A DNA stretch of 64,000 bases from Rhodovulum sp. (GCA_002706605.1 PALT01000033.1:124001-188000), one strand, 5' to 3'. Positions 8,860-18,077 are shown, counted from the first letter of the stretch. Program-made: numbers and translations. The notes: a model not told the origin generated them from the letters alone.

Positions 8860-9623
8860 ATGAACCCCTCGGCCCGCAGGCTAAGCTCACGCGATTTTCC
8901 GACGATGATGTGATCGTGCAGCGTCAGGCCCAGAACTTGTGCCGCCGTTTCGATTTGCGCGGTCATGGCGATGTCGGCCTCGGACGGGGACGGATCGCCG
9001 GACGGGTGGTTGTGCACAAGGATCAGGGCCGAGGCATTCAGTTCCAGCGCGCGTTTCACGACCTCACGCGGGTAGACCGGCACATGATCGACGGTGCCGC
9101 GCGCCTGTTCCTCATCCGCGATCAGGATGTTTTTCCGGTCAAGATAGAACACGCGGAACTGTTCGGTCTCACGATGCGCCATTGACGTATGACAGTAATC
9201 AATCACCGCGTCCCAACCGGACATCACAGGCCGGTCGATCACGCGCGAGCGCGCCATGCGATGCGCAGCGGCCTCAACGATTTTCAGATCGGTGATGACG
9301 GAATCACCAATGCCCGCAACCTCTTTCAACCGTTCGGGATCGGCGGACAGGACGCGGTTGAAATCCCCGAACCGGTCCATCAACGCACGGGCCAGCGGTT
9401 TGACATCCGCCCGCGGAATCGCGCGAAACAACACCAGTTCAAGCATCTCGTAATCGGGCATCGCCGCTGCGCCGCCCGACATGAACCGGTCGCGCAGGCG
9501 TTTGCGGTGATCCTTGATATAGGACGGAACCCTGCCGGCGACGGGTGCCATCATTGCGGGCACCGCGGGGGCGGAGTCCATCAAGGGCAGTTGGGGTTCC
9601 TGAAATGAATTGGGTCGGCGCAT
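8856..9623 (-). CDS. radC: RadC-family JAB-domain protein
   Basis: 255 residues. An N-terminal helix-hairpin-helix-like region (LKEVAGIGDSVITDLKIVEAA) precedes a JAB/MPN metalloprotease-like domain with the metal motif HNHPSGDPSPSEAD near residue 210. The family was named as a DNA-repair factor, but that role is doubtful and the biochemical activity is unknown. The first 30 residues are low in complexity and could be dispensable. The gene is convergent with the OmpA-fusion gene, sharing the sequence CTAG as overlapping stop codons, and lies downstream of dnaJ on the same strand. Confidence 0.92.
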   Translation of the reverse strand: MRRPNSFQEPQLPLMDSAPAVPAMMAPVAGRVPSYIKDHRKRLRDRFMSGGAAAMPDYEMLELVLFRAIPRADVKPLARALMDRFGDFNRVLSADPERLKEVAGIGDSVITDLKIVEAAAHRMARSRVIDRPVMSGWDAVIDYCHTSMAHRETEQFRVFYLDRKNILIADEEQARGTVDHVPVYPREVVKRALELNASALILVHNHPSGDPSPSEADIAMTAQIETAAQVLGLTLHDHIIVGKSRELSLRAEGFI

Positions 9624-9672
9624 AGGCCGACCCTTTCAATAACTGGTAAACGACGGGTTAACGCCGGATCAC

Positions 9673-10824
9673 CTAGCCCTTCATCCCGTCCCAAAAGTTC
9701 TTCACTTTGGAAAAGAAATCCGTGCTCTCGGGGTTATTGTCTTCGCTGAGGCGCTCAAACTCGCGCAGCAGCTCTTTTTGCTTGGACGTCAGGTTCACAG
9801 GGGTTTCCACCGCCAGTTCGATGAACATGTCACCCTGACCGCCGCCGCGCAGGGCGGGCATGCCCTTGCCGCGCAGGCGCATCTGTTTGCCCGACTGGCT
9901 ACCCGCAGGGATCTTCACCCGGCTACGGCCACCGTCGATCGTCGGCACCTCGATGTCACCCCCCAGAGCCGCCGCCGTCATGGACACGGGCACCAGACAG
10001 GACAGGTGCACGCCTTCGCGGCGGAAAATCTGATGTTCGGTCACATCGATGAAGATATAGAGATCCCCCGACGGACCGCCGCGCAGGCCCGCTTCGCCCT
10101 CACCGGCCAGACGGATACGGGTGCCCGTTTCCACACCGGCGGGGATGTTCACGGACAGCGAGCGGTCTTTTTCAACACGCCCGACGCCACCGCAGCTTTT
10201 GCAGGGGTTCTTGATGATCTGGCCAAGGCCACCACAGGTCGGACAGGTGCGTTCGACCGTGAAAAAGCCCTGTTGCGCGCGTACCTTGCCCATGCCCGAA
10301 CAGGTCGGACAGGCGGCGGGTTCCGCACCGCTTTCGGCGCCGGTTCCATCACAACCCGCGCAGGACACAGAGGTCGGCACGTTGATGGTTTTCTGCGCGC
10401 CGTTATAGGCCTCTTGCAGGGTGATGCGCATGTTATAGCGCAGGTCCGAGCCACGCGCGGCGCGTTGGCGGCCACCGCCACCACGTGCCCCACCGCCCAT
10501 AAAGTCGCCGAACAGATCGTCAAACACGTCGGAAAAAGCGGACGAGAAATCGCCACCACCGCGGCCAAAGCCATGTCCGCCGCCACCGCCCATGCCGCCC
10601 TCAAATGCGGCGTGGCCATAGCGGTCATACGCGGCCTTTTTATCCGGATCCTTTAGCGTCTCGTAGGCCTCGTTGACCTCTTTGAACTGCGATTCAGCAT
10701 CCGGGTTGTCGGCGTTACGGTCGGGGTGCAGCTCTTTGGCCTTCTTGCGGTAAGCTTTTTTCAGCTCATCTGCCGAGGCGCCCTTGGTTACACCCAGAAC
10801 CTCGTAGTAGTCGCGTTTTGCCAT
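9673..10824 (-). CDS. dnaJ: Chaperone DnaJ (Hsp40)
   Basis: 383 residues from the ATG at 10824, with AAGGGA upstream. An in-frame TTG two codons earlier is less likely. The J domain at the N-terminus contains HPD (KELHPDRN) and is followed by a Gly/Phe-rich linker ([16 protein letters not shown]). Four zinc-binding CXXCXGXG repeats come next ([32 protein letters not shown]), then the substrate-binding beta domains. It stimulates DnaK ATPase and delivers clients. It lies 71 bases downstream of dnaK with a hairpin in the gap, and presumably shares the dnaK heat-shock promoter. Confidence 0.98.
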   Translation of the reverse strand: MAKRDYYEVLGVTKGASADELKKAYRKKAKELHPDRNADNPDAESQFKEVNEAYETLKDPDKKAAYDRYGHAAFEGGMGGGGGHGFGRGGGDFSSAFSDVFDDLFGDFMGGGARGGGGRQRAARGSDLRYNMRITLQEAYNGAQKTINVPTSVSCAGCDGTGAESGAEPAACPTCSGMGKVRAQQGFFTVERTCPTCGGLGQIIKNPCKSCGGVGRVEKDRSLSVNIPAGVETGTRIRLAGEGEAGLRGGPSGDLYIFIDVTEHQIFRREGVHLSCLVPVSMTAAALGGDIEVPTIDGGRSRVKIPAGSQSGKQMRLRGKGMPALRGGGQGDMFIELAVETPVNLTSKQKELLREFERLSEDNNPESTDFFSKVKNFWDGMKG

Positions 10825-10849
10825 CTGCAATCCCTTCTGGAAACGTCAT

Positions 10850-10878
10850 GCCGGCCCGAACGCGGGGTCCGGACCGGC
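10850..10878 (-). other. Hairpin in the dnaK-dnaJ intergenic gap
   Basis: TGCCGG (10850-10855) pairs with CCGGCA (10873-10878), and inner C/G runs can extend the stem. There is no U-tract, so it looks more like an mRNA-stabilising or ratio-setting element between dnaK and dnaJ than a full terminator. Confidence 0.45.
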
Positions 10879-10895
10879 ACGCGTTTTCCATCGCC

Positions 10896-12821
10896 TTAGC
10901 GTTTGTCGCCGTCGAGGTCCTCAAAGTCAGCGTCAACGATGTCATCGTCTACGCTGCGGGGCTCATCTTCGTCACCGGCGGGCTCGGCCGCACCTTCGGA
11001 TGCGTCCTGCTGCGATTTGTAGATCGCCTCGCCCAGCTTCATCGCGGCTTCGGTCACGTTCTGAACGCCCGATTTGATCTTCTCGGCGCTGGCACCTTCG
11101 TCCTCAAGCTGATCCTTGAGGGCGGCGATGGCCAGTTCGATGGCCTCGATCGTGGTCGGGTCGACTTTGTCGCTGTGCTCTTCCATCGACTTTTCGGTCG
11201 AGTGGATCAGGCTTTCCGCTTGGTTGCGGGCCTCAACGACTTCGCGACGCTCTTTGTCGGCCTCGGCGTTTGCCTCGGCGTCCTTGACCATCTGTTCGAT
11301 GTCCTCATCCGACAGGCCACCCGATGCTTGGATGGTGATCTTTTGCTCTTTACCGGTGCCTTTGTCCTTGGCCGAAACCGACACGATGCCGTTGGCGTCG
11401 ATGTCGAACGTCACCTCGATCTGGGGCATGCCGCGCGGTGCGGGCGGGATGTCTTCCAGATTGAACTGACCCAGAATTTTGTTGTCCGCAGCCATTTCGC
11501 GTTCCCCTTGGAAGACGCGGATGGTCACAGCATTCTGGTTGTCCTCGGCGGTCGAGAAGACCTGCGATTTCTTGGTCGGGATCGTCGTGTTGCGGTCGAT
11601 CAGACGGGTGAATACACCACCCAGCGTTTCGATCCCCAGCGACAGCGGCGTCACGTCCAGCAGAACCACGTCTTTGACGTCACCTTGCAGAACGCCGGCC
11701 TGAATGGCGGCACCCATGGCGACAACCTCATCGGGGTTCACACCCTTGTGGGGTTCTTTGCCAAAGAACTTGGTGACCTCTTCGACCACTTTGGGCATGC
11801 GGGTCATACCACCGACCAGAACGATCTCGTCGATGTCGTTGGTCGACAGACCTGCGTCTTTCAGAGCGGCCGCACAGGGTTTCAGCGAACCCTTGATCAG
11901 GTCGTTCACGAGGCTTTCCAGCTTGGCGCGGGTCAGTTTCAGAACCATGTGCAGCGGGGTGCCGCTGTTGGGGTCCATGGCGATGAACGGCTGGTTGATT
12001 TCGGTCTGCTGGCTGGAGGACAGTTCGATCTTGGCCTTTTCCGCTGCTTCTTTCAGACGCTGCAGAGCCATCTTGTCCTTGGACAGATCGACGCCGTTCT
12101 CTTTTTTGAACTCTTCGGCCAGATAGTTGACGATGCGCATGTCAAAGTCTTCGCCGCCAAGGAACGTGTCCCCGTTGGTCGATTTCACTTCGAACAGGCC
12201 GTCGTCGATTTCCAGAATGGTGATATCGAAGGTACCGCCGCCAAGGTCATAGACCGCGATGGTGCGGGTTTCTTTTTTGTCCAGACCATAGGCCAGCGCA
12301 GCCGCGGTCGGCTCGTTGATGATGCGCAGCACTTCGAGACCGGCGATTTTACCGGCGTCTTTGGTGGCCTGACGCTGGGCGTCGTTGAAATACGCGGGAA
12401 CGGTGATAACCGCCTGCGTGACGTCCTCGCCCAGATAGCTCTCGGCGGTTTCTTTCATCTTTTGCAGGATGAAGGCCGAGATTTGCGACGGGCTGTATTT
12501 TTCGCCCTGAACTTCGACCCATGCGTCGCCATTGCCGGCGTCTACGATCGAATAGGGGACGTGTTTCTGGTCTTTCGTGACCTCAGCGTCGTCGACGCGA
12601 CGCCCGATCAGGCGTTTCACGGCGAATACGGTGTTTGCGGGGTTGGTGACCGCTTGGCGTTTTGCGGGCTGACCGACCAGGCGCTCACTGTCGGTGAAAC
12701 CGACGATCGACGGCGTGGTGCGTGCACCTTCGGCGTTTTCGATAACGCGGGGCTGCGAGCCGTCCATGATTGCAACACAGGAGTTGGTCGTCCCGAGGTC
12801 GATCCCGATGACTTTGGCCAT
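10896..12821 (-). CDS. dnaK: Chaperone DnaK (Hsp70)
   Basis: 641 residues, full length. The N-terminal ATPase domain starts [13 protein letters not shown] and contains [28 protein letters not shown] and [10 protein letters not shown]. The linker [14 protein letters not shown] leads to the beta substrate-binding domain (residues about 390-505) and the helical lid. The acidic C-terminus ends in DGDKR instead of the more typical EEVKDD-like tail. It works with DnaJ (next gene) and GrpE (not in the window). Transcription is likely heat-shock controlled, from an RpoH promoter about 120 bases upstream. A long open frame on the opposite strand is a composition artefact. Confidence 0.98.
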   Translation of the reverse strand: MAKVIGIDLGTTNSCVAIMDGSQPRVIENAEGARTTPSIVGFTDSERLVGQPAKRQAVTNPANTVFAVKRLIGRRVDDAEVTKDQKHVPYSIVDAGNGDAWVEVQGEKYSPSQISAFILQKMKETAESYLGEDVTQAVITVPAYFNDAQRQATKDAGKIAGLEVLRIINEPTAAALAYGLDKKETRTIAVYDLGGGTFDITILEIDDGLFEVKSTNGDTFLGGEDFDMRIVNYLAEEFKKENGVDLSKDKMALQRLKEAAEKAKIELSSSQQTEINQPFIAMDPNSGTPLHMVLKLTRAKLESLVNDLIKGSLKPCAAALKDAGLSTNDIDEIVLVGGMTRMPKVVEEVTKFFGKEPHKGVNPDEVVAMGAAIQAGVLQGDVKDVVLLDVTPLSLGIETLGGVFTRLIDRNTTIPTKKSQVFSTAEDNQNAVTIRVFQGEREMAADNKILGQFNLEDIPPAPRGMPQIEVTFDIDANGIVSVSAKDKGTGKEQKITIQASGGLSDEDIEQMVKDAEANAEADKERREVVEARNQAESLIHSTEKSMEEHSDKVDPTTIEAIELAIAALKDQLEDEGASAEKIKSGVQNVTEAAMKLGEAIYKSQQDASEGAAEPAGDEDEPRSVDDDIVDADFEDLDGDKR

Positions 12822-12940
12822 AATACTCTACCTCTTCTTTCGGCGATGTTTTGGGCAACAGACCCTGATAAGGCTTCTGCCACCCGATCCCAGTTTGGTT
12901 TGGGTCTTTGGCTAATTTTGACCCGCACCAGGCTTCTGGG

Positions 12941-12972
12941 CGTATATAAGGACGGGTTTCAGGCCCTGCAAG
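12941..12972 (-). promoter_or_regulatory. RpoH (sigma-32) heat-shock promoter of dnaK
   Basis: Read on the minus strand, CTTG (12972-12969), an 18-base spacer and CTTATATACG (12950-12941) match the alphaproteobacterial RpoH consensus CTTG-N17/18-CYTATNTNNG at every specified position. It lies about 120 bases before the dnaK ATG on the correct strand. Confidence 0.88.
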
Positions 12973-13032
12973 CGCTTGAATGTGAACAAAACCGGGGTTT
13001 TCTGCGATTCTGATGCTCCGAAACAGGGTTCA

Positions 13033-13647
13033 ATGATGCAAATCACACCAGATGAGGAAATTCGCGGGTTTCAGATCTATCGCGGGATGTTGTCGCCGGA
13101 TCAGCAAACGCAGGTTCTGGACGATATTCGCGACGTGGTGCGCGCCGCGCCCTTGTTCACGCCGACCACACCGCGCGGAAAACCGATGAGCGTGCGCATG
13201 ACCTCGGCGGGGCAATATGGTTGGGTGTCGGACCGGCGCGGCTATCGTTATGATCGCGCGCATCCCACAGGTGTCCCGTGGCCAGAAATCCCTGAGTCCG
13301 TGATGGCCATATGGGATGGCGTGGCGGGTGTGGATCGGCGGCCCGAGTGCTGTTTGATCAATTACTATGATGAGGGCGCCCGCATGGGCATGCATCAGGA
13401 CCGTGATGAGTCCGATTTCACCCTGCCCGTTGTGTCCGTGTCCCTAGGCGATGACGGGTTGTTCCGCATGGGCAATGATACGCGCGGCGGCAAAACCGAG
13501 AGCCGTTGGTTGGCCTCGGGCGATGTGGTGGTGATGGGGGGGGCGGCGCGGCTGGCCTATCACGGGGTGGACCGCATTCGTGCGGCCCTGACATCCCCGT
13601 TGTCGCGCAGGGGGCGGATCAACCTGACCCTGCGCGTGGTCGATTAG
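13033..13647 (+). CDS. alkB: Alpha-ketoglutarate-dependent DNA dealkylase AlkB
   Basis: 204 residues from the ATG at 13033 (a second ATG follows directly). An in-frame TTG at 12976 would add 19 unconserved residues and is rejected. The Fe(II)/2-oxoglutarate dioxygenase motif HXD is in MGMHQDRDESD, the distal histidine is in LAYHGVDRI, and the arginine pair RXXXXXR is in GRINLTLRVVD. The enzyme oxidatively removes methyl groups from 1-methyladenine and 3-methylcytosine. It stands alone, divergent from dnaK. The stop overlaps that of the convergent lipoprotein gene. The ribosome-binding site is weak. Confidence 0.92.
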   Translation: MMQITPDEEIRGFQIYRGMLSPDQQTQVLDDIRDVVRAAPLFTPTTPRGKPMSVRMTSAGQYGWVSDRRGYRYDRAHPTGVPWPEIPESVMAIWDGVAGVDRRPECCLINYYDEGARMGMHQDRDESDFTLPVVSVSLGDDGLFRMGNDTRGGKTESRWLASGDVVVMGGAARLAYHGVDRIRAALTSPLSRRGRINLTLRVVD

Positions 13648-13985
13648 AAATCGGTCGCTGCGTCGTCCTGCGCGGCGGCGGCATCGATCAGCTGTTGCGC
13701 CAGATCGTGATGCTCGGCGTTGGGACAGGGACCTTCGGCGATCCGTTCGCTGCCATCGGGATAGATAAAGCGGCACATCGGCGCAGCATTGGCCGCCTCA
13801 TATGCGGCACCCGCTGCCATTCCGGCCATCATTCCGATCATCACGGGCGGTGTCGTTGAGGCGCCGGCGGTCGCAGCGCCGATTGCCGCACCGGCATATT
13901 GTCCTGCGATGATGGTTTGCGGCGGTGTCTCGCAACCCGCCAGAATCGTCAGGCCAACGCCTGCCCAGATAAGGGTGTGTTTCAT
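13644..13985 (-). CDS. Small lipoprotein with a glycine-zipper segment, function unknown
   Basis: 113 residues. A lipoprotein signal peptide ends in the lipobox LAGC (Cys18). It is followed by an Ala/Gly/Met-rich segment (AGAAIGAATAG, MIGMMAGMAAGAAYEAA) typical of glycine-zipper envelope proteins. The short polar C-terminal part contains two cysteines (MCRFIYPDG and EGPCPNAEH). It is probably anchored to the outer or inner membrane. Convergent with alkB (overlapping stops TTAG). No function can be inferred beyond an envelope location. Confidence 0.75.
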   Translation of the reverse strand: MKHTLIWAGVGLTILAGCETPPQTIIAGQYAGAAIGAATAGASTTPPVMIGMMAGMAAGAAYEAANAAPMCRFIYPDGSERIAEGPCPNAEHHDLAQQLIDAAAAQDDAATDF

Positions 13986-14115
13986 GTGTTAAATCCTGCC
14001 CGCACTCTTTTGGTCTTTGGTGCTCTGCCCAATAACGTCGCACAAACGACAAAAAATCCAGAGATGAACGCTGGTTTGTATCCAGAAGCGGCAGAAACGA
14101 GACAATAGGGATGTG

Positions 14116-14940
14116 TTATTTCCCGGCGGACCAGCTTGCCGAGGCATGACGTCGGGTAAAGGATTCGCCCATCAAACCCAACACCAGCAGAACCACAGAT
14201 ACGACCACCGGATATGTGATCGACGAAAAATGTGGGTTGTAGTTCAGAAAGATAAAGCCGCGCGCCTGATCGATCTCATGAAACAGGGGGTTCCAGTCAA
14301 ACATGGCAAGCATGTATCCCGGTAAGGTATTTGCCAGAAACATCTTACCAGACGCGATCATGTTCGCCCGCTGATAGATATTGGCGATCATGGGAATGGC
14401 CTTGGGGGCCCACGGTTTCAGCGCCAGAAACACGATACCAACCGCAATGCCCGTGAACCACGCCAGCAACAGCATCGCCAGCGCACCGCCGGGTTTATAA
14501 ACGTAGATGGGTCCGTTGATCGCGTTGTACACCAGCAACAAAATCGCCAGCGACAGAACCTGTGTATACAGGGTGCTGACCGCCGAGGACCCAATAGCGA
14601 CGATCGTGTTCATCGGCGCATGTTGCATCATCGGGGATGTCGGGCCCTCGGCGCCCATCACGGCCTTTAGGGTTTTGTTGTGCGTCATGAACAGGAAAAT
14701 GCCCGACAACAGATAGAGCAGGAAATCCCCGCGCACGGCCAGGGTCCGCATCCCCAGAACCGTGAACATCACATAGAAAATGCCGACAAACAGCAACGTC
14801 TGTAGCATGTTCATCAACAACCCGATCAGGGCGTGCCGGTGGCCTTTGCGGATATTGCGGACAGAGTCGTGAAAAATCAGCTCGGCCATGCGCAGGGCCG
14901 TGCCGAACAACGTCTGAGGCTGGGACCGTCGTTGAAACAT
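14116..14940 (-). CDS. ABC-2 type transport permease, polysaccharide-export type (KpsM/Wzm-like)
   Basis: 274 residues with about six hydrophobic segments in ABC-2 permease arrangement. Segments include LIGLLMNMLQTLLFVGIFYVMF, YLLSGIFLFM, LSLAILLLVYNAI and the C-terminal TYPVVVSVVLLVLGLMGESF. The NPLFHEIDQARGFIF motif before the last membrane helix resembles the NP-L-EXXR region of capsule and O-antigen export permeases. The partner ATPase (KpsT/Wzt) is not in the window, so the gene is separated from its usual partner or works with one encoded elsewhere. It is divergent from cysQ-kdsB, consistent with a role in exporting a Kdo-linked or other surface glycan, but that is inference. Confidence 0.82.
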   Translation of the reverse strand: MFQRRSQPQTLFGTALRMAELIFHDSVRNIRKGHRHALIGLLMNMLQTLLFVGIFYVMFTVLGMRTLAVRGDFLLYLLSGIFLFMTHNKTLKAVMGAEGPTSPMMQHAPMNTIVAIGSSAVSTLYTQVLSLAILLLVYNAINGPIYVYKPGGALAMLLLAWFTGIAVGIVFLALKPWAPKAIPMIANIYQRANMIASGKMFLANTLPGYMLAMFDWNPLFHEIDQARGFIFLNYNPHFSSITYPVVVSVVLLVLGLMGESFTRRHASASWSAGK

Positions 14941-15017
14941 GACATCACTGTCCTAAGAATTTTGCGGGCGCTGCTGCGTGGCTTGCCCATTCTGCTCATG
15001 CAAAGCATAAGGTCATT

Positions 15018-15875
15018 ATGATTTTCTTACAACGCTTGGTCCGTTCGCTTGTTGGAGACCAAGCCGGGAGTGTGACCTTGGATTACGAAAAGCTTGAATC
15101 AGTATCGCGCCGTGCAGCCCTCTTGGCGGGTGCAAAAATCATGGACATCTACAACTCGGACGATTTTGAGGTGAAGTCCAAGTCGGACCAGAGCCCCGTC
15201 ACCGAGGCCGATGAGGCCGCCGACGCCCTGATCGCCGAAATCCTGCGCGCTGAATTCCCCGACACTCTGATCGTGACCGAGGAACAGGCCGACAGCCACA
15301 GCGCCCACGCCGATAGCTTTTTGATCGTCGACCCGCTGGACGGCACCAAAGAGTTCATCAAACGCCGCGGCGAATTCACCGTGAACATCGCCTACGTCGA
15401 AAACGGTGTGCCGGTGCGCGGTGTGGTTTACGCGCCTGCCAAGGATCGCCTGTTCTACACCCGCGCCGATGGTCAGTCGGTTGAGGAAACCGGTGCACTG
15501 GCCGTTGATACCGTGGGTGATCTGACCCCGATGTCCGTGACCAAGGCCGACAATAGCGCCCTTATGATTGTGGCGTCGAAATCGCACCGCGATCAGGCAA
15601 CCGACGACTACATCGCCAAATACAACGTCAAGGACATGACCAGCGCAGGTTCGTCCCTGAAATTCTGTCTGGTTGCGACGGGTGAGGCGGATCTTTACCC
15701 GCGTCTGGGTCGTACGATGGAATGGGACACCGCCGCAGGTCATGCCGTGGTTCTGGGCGCGGGCGGCAAGGTCGTACGCTTTGACGATCACACCGATCTG
15801 ACCTATGGCAAAGACGGCTATGAAAACCCGTTCTTCATCGTTCTGTCCCCCGAAGTAGAGCTGAAATCCGCCTGA
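15018..15875 (+). CDS. cysQ: 3'(2'),5'-bisphosphate nucleotidase CysQ
   Basis: Up to 285 residues, inositol-monophosphatase fold. The metal-site motifs are VTEEQAD, DPLDGTKEF and WDTAAGHAV. The enzyme removes the 3'-phosphate from pAp, the by-product of sulfotransferases and of PAPS reduction, and can act on PAPS. The start is ambiguous: ATG 15018 has AAGG five bases upstream. However, TTG 15078 (protein beginning DYEKLESVSRRAALLAG) has GGGAG at ideal spacing and fits the usual family N-terminus better. The stop overlaps the kdsB start (TGATG). Its neighbours build sugar nucleotides and a sulfotransferase-like gene lies 7 kb downstream. Confidence 0.93.
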   Translation: MIFLQRLVRSLVGDQAGSVTLDYEKLESVSRRAALLAGAKIMDIYNSDDFEVKSKSDQSPVTEADEAADALIAEILRAEFPDTLIVTEEQADSHSAHADSFLIVDPLDGTKEFIKRRGEFTVNIAYVENGVPVRGVVYAPAKDRLFYTRADGQSVEETGALAVDTVGDLTPMSVTKADNSALMIVASKSHRDQATDDYIAKYNVKDMTSAGSSLKFCLVATGEADLYPRLGRTMEWDTAAGHAVVLGAGGKVVRFDDHTDLTYGKDGYENPFFIVLSPEVELKSA

Positions 15876-16675
15876 TGTCGTTCCTGATTGTCATTCCCGC
15901 ACGCTATGCCTCGACCCGTTATCCAGGCAAACCCTTGGTGGAATTGCGCGGTGCGGGTGGGACGGCGAAATCGCTGATCCGCCGCTCGTGGGAGGCCGCG
16001 ATGGCCGTCCCCGGAAATCCGCGCGTCGTGGTGGCAACAGATGACGATCGCATCCGCGAGGCGGCTGAGGCCTTTGGGGCCGAGGTCGTCATGACCGCGA
16101 TCACCTGTGCCAACGGGACCGAGCGCTGCGCCGAGGCCTATCAGACCTTGGGCGAAACCTTTGATGTCGTGGTGAACCTGCAGGGCGACGCGCCGCTGAC
16201 CCCTGCGTGGTTCGTGGATGAACTGGTCACCGCGCTGCGCGCCGATCCGACGTCGCAGGTGGCGACGCCTGTGTTGCGCTGTGACGGGGCGGCGGTGAAC
16301 GCGTTTCTTGAGGATCGACGCAATGGCCGTGTCGGCGGGACCACCGCCGTGTTCGGCGCGGGGAACAAGGCCCTCTATTTCTCGAAAGAGGTCATTCCCT
16401 ACACCGGACAGACCTTTGCCGACGATGACCTGACGCCGGTGTTTCACCATGTCGGGTGCTATGCCTATCGGCCTGAGGCACTGGTTGAGTATCCGACGTG
16501 GCCCGCAGGGGCGCTTGAGGACCTCGAAGGTCTGGAACAGCTGCGGTTCATGGAGCGCGAACAACCCGTCCTGTGCGTCGAGGTCGATGGCAAGGGGCGC
16601 GCGTTCTGGGAGTTGAACAATCCTTCGGATGTCGAGCGGATTGAGATGATGCTGGCCCAGATGGGTGCGGACTAG
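15875..16675 (+). CDS. kdsB: 3-deoxy-manno-octulosonate cytidylyltransferase (CMP-Kdo synthetase)
   Basis: 266 residues. The N-terminal nucleotide-binding motif IPARYASTRYPGKPL is diagnostic, and NLQGDAPLTP, LRFMEREQPVLCVEV and NNPSDVERIE are further family signatures. It activates Kdo with CTP for lipid A core synthesis and for Kdo-containing capsule linkers. The ATG is fused to the cysQ stop (TGATG), giving tight coupling. It ends 490 bases before galU, and a long hairpin lies just after its stop. Confidence 0.95.
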   Translation: MSFLIVIPARYASTRYPGKPLVELRGAGGTAKSLIRRSWEAAMAVPGNPRVVVATDDDRIREAAEAFGAEVVMTAITCANGTERCAEAYQTLGETFDVVVNLQGDAPLTPAWFVDELVTALRADPTSQVATPVLRCDGAAVNAFLEDRRNGRVGGTTAVFGAGNKALYFSKEVIPYTGQTFADDDLTPVFHHVGCYAYRPEALVEYPTWPAGALEDLEGLEQLRFMEREQPVLCVEVDGKGRAFWELNNPSDVERIEMMLAQMGAD

Positions 16676-16701
16676 TCGGGCCATAGCCCGCAATAATTCA
16701 A

Positions 16702-16738
16702 CGACCGTCTTGGCCGACTCGGTCGGGTGGGACGGTCG
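16702..16738 (+). other. Two-stage nested hairpin downstream of kdsB
   Basis: CGACCGTC (16702-16709) pairs with GACGGTCG (16731-16738), 8 of 8. Inside it CCGAC (16714-16718) pairs with GTCGG (16722-16726). It lies 26 bases after the kdsB stop. No U-run follows, so it may be a processing or stability structure at the kdsB mRNA 3' end. Confidence 0.5.
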
Positions 16739-17092
16739 ATGCCTCGGCTAAACTTTTCCCCGAGATCATGCTGAACCGCGCTATAAGGTGCGAGAAACTG
16801 CGATCTTGGGAGTATCTGCTTAAACTTTGGTCGGGCCTGGCCATCCCTCCATCCCGATTTTTGTGCCGAACCTGACTTCGACCCGCAATTATCCGCTCAT
16901 TATCACTTATTTTTTCGCATTTGCCGTTCCTCAGATGACGGTTTTTAAGGTGCACAAAAATTCAGCTTGGGATAGGGTCGAATTCCTGCAAGCCAGTGGA
17001 TAGCGCGTTAACGAAGATGAATTTACCAAGAATGGGGACCCCAAAAGGGATGAATTCGCTAACGAAATACGCAGCTGTTACTTTTGGCTGTC

Positions 17093-17111
17093 ATGTCAAA
17101 TATACTGACAT
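17093..17111 (+). promoter_or_regulatory. galU -10 element embedded in a palindromic operator
   Basis: ATGTCA and TGACAT arms (6 of 6) enclose 7 bases. The centre contains TATACT (17101-17106), a 5-of-6 match to the -10 hexamer, about 60 bases before the galU ATG. The symmetry over a -10 element suggests a repressor site controlling galU-galE. The regulator is unknown. Confidence 0.5.
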
Positions 17112-17165
17112 ACGAAATTACATTCTGACGGCGCGTGTGTTGCGCCAAAGGCGGAAAGAGATCGA

Positions 17166-18062
17166 ATGAAACGTAAAGTTACCAAAGCAGTTTTCCCAGT
17201 CGCCGGTATGGGTACGCGGTTTTTGCCCGCGACCAAGTCGGTTCCCAAAGAGATCATGACGCTGGTTGACCGCCCGTTGATCCAATATGCGATTGATGAA
17301 GCGCGTGCCGCAGGGATCAAGGAATTCATCTTTGTCACCGCCAAGGGCAAAAGTGCCCTTGAGGATTATTTCGACTGCTCGCCGCATCTGGAATCCGAGC
17401 TGCGCAAAAAGGGCAAAACCGACCTGTTGGAGACCCTCAAGGCGACCAACATGGACAGCGGGGCGATCGCCTATATCCGCCAGCAAAAGGCGCTGGGCCT
17501 TGGGCACGCAGTATGGTGTGCGCGTCGCCTGATCGGCAACGAACCCTTTGCGGTGATCCTGCCGGATGACGTCATCGCCGGCGAAACACCGTGTTTGCAG
17601 CAGATGGTCGAGGCCTATGCCGAAACCGGTGGCAACATGGTTGCCGCGATGGAAGTGCCCCACGAAAAGACCAAGGCCTATGGCGTTCTGGACGTCCAAG
17701 ACGACATGGGGTCCATGGTTTCGGTCAAAGGCATGGTCGAAAAACCCGAACCCGACGACGCGCCCTCGAACCTTGCTGTGATCGGCCGCTATATCCTGAC
17801 GCCCAGCGTACTTCAGAACATTTCCAAGGCCAAAAAAGGTGCGGGCGGTGAAATTCAGCTGACCGATGCCATCGCCGAGGAAATCGGCAAAGAGGACGGC
17901 GGCGTGTACGGCTATCGCTTCCGTGGTCAGCGGTTCGACTGTGGCTCCAAGGCCGGTTTCCTGCAGGCAACTGTGGCATTCGGCCTTGCACGGGATGACT
18001 TGCGCGACGAATTCAGCGATTACCTGACCGAGATGGTCGCGTTGCAGAACGCGGCGCAATAA
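17166..18062 (+). CDS. galU: UTP-glucose-1-phosphate uridylyltransferase
   Basis: 298 residues, standard length. The nucleotidyltransferase signature GMGTRFLPATKSVPKEI at the N-terminus, VDRPLIQYAIDEA, and EIQLTDAIAEE with FDCGSKAGFL near the C-terminus identify GalU. It makes UDP-glucose for surface polysaccharides. GGAAAGAG precedes the ATG. It is followed 15 bases later by galE, so the two form an operon that yields UDP-galactose. Confidence 0.97.
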   Translation: MKRKVTKAVFPVAGMGTRFLPATKSVPKEIMTLVDRPLIQYAIDEARAAGIKEFIFVTAKGKSALEDYFDCSPHLESELRKKGKTDLLETLKATNMDSGAIAYIRQQKALGLGHAVWCARRLIGNEPFAVILPDDVIAGETPCLQQMVEAYAETGGNMVAAMEVPHEKTKAYGVLDVQDDMGSMVSVKGMVEKPEPDDAPSNLAVIGRYILTPSVLQNISKAKKGAGGEIQLTDAIAEEIGKEDGGVYGYRFRGQRFDCGSKAGFLQATVAFGLARDDLRDEFSDYLTEMVALQNAAQ

Positions 18063-18077
18063 AAGGTCTAATAGTCG

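Larger units (their letters stand above)
16676..17165. other. Long intergenic region between kdsB and galU
   Basis: 490 bases without a convincing gene. It holds the nested hairpin at 16702-16738 and the galU promoter/operator at 17093-17111. It also contains two similar boxes, TTAACGAAG (about 17009) and CTAACGAAA (about 17059). A minus-strand frame of 85 codons (16698-16955) and a 35-codon plus frame from 16779 lack ribosome-binding sites and look non-coding. Confidence 0.6.

Noticed and set aside
10818-13013. A 731-codon open frame on the plus strand opposite dnaK
   Set aside because: Shadow of dnaK; low-complexity translation, no start signal, and dnaK itself is certain.
16698-16955. An 85-codon minus-strand frame in the kdsB-galU gap
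   Set aside because: Composition is not protein-like, no ribosome-binding site and it covers the hairpin region.
17094-17110. PpsR/CrtJ-type site (TGT-N12-ACA) upstream of galU
   Set aside because: The spacing is 11, not 12, and no photosynthesis genes are in the window; a generic operator is more likely.
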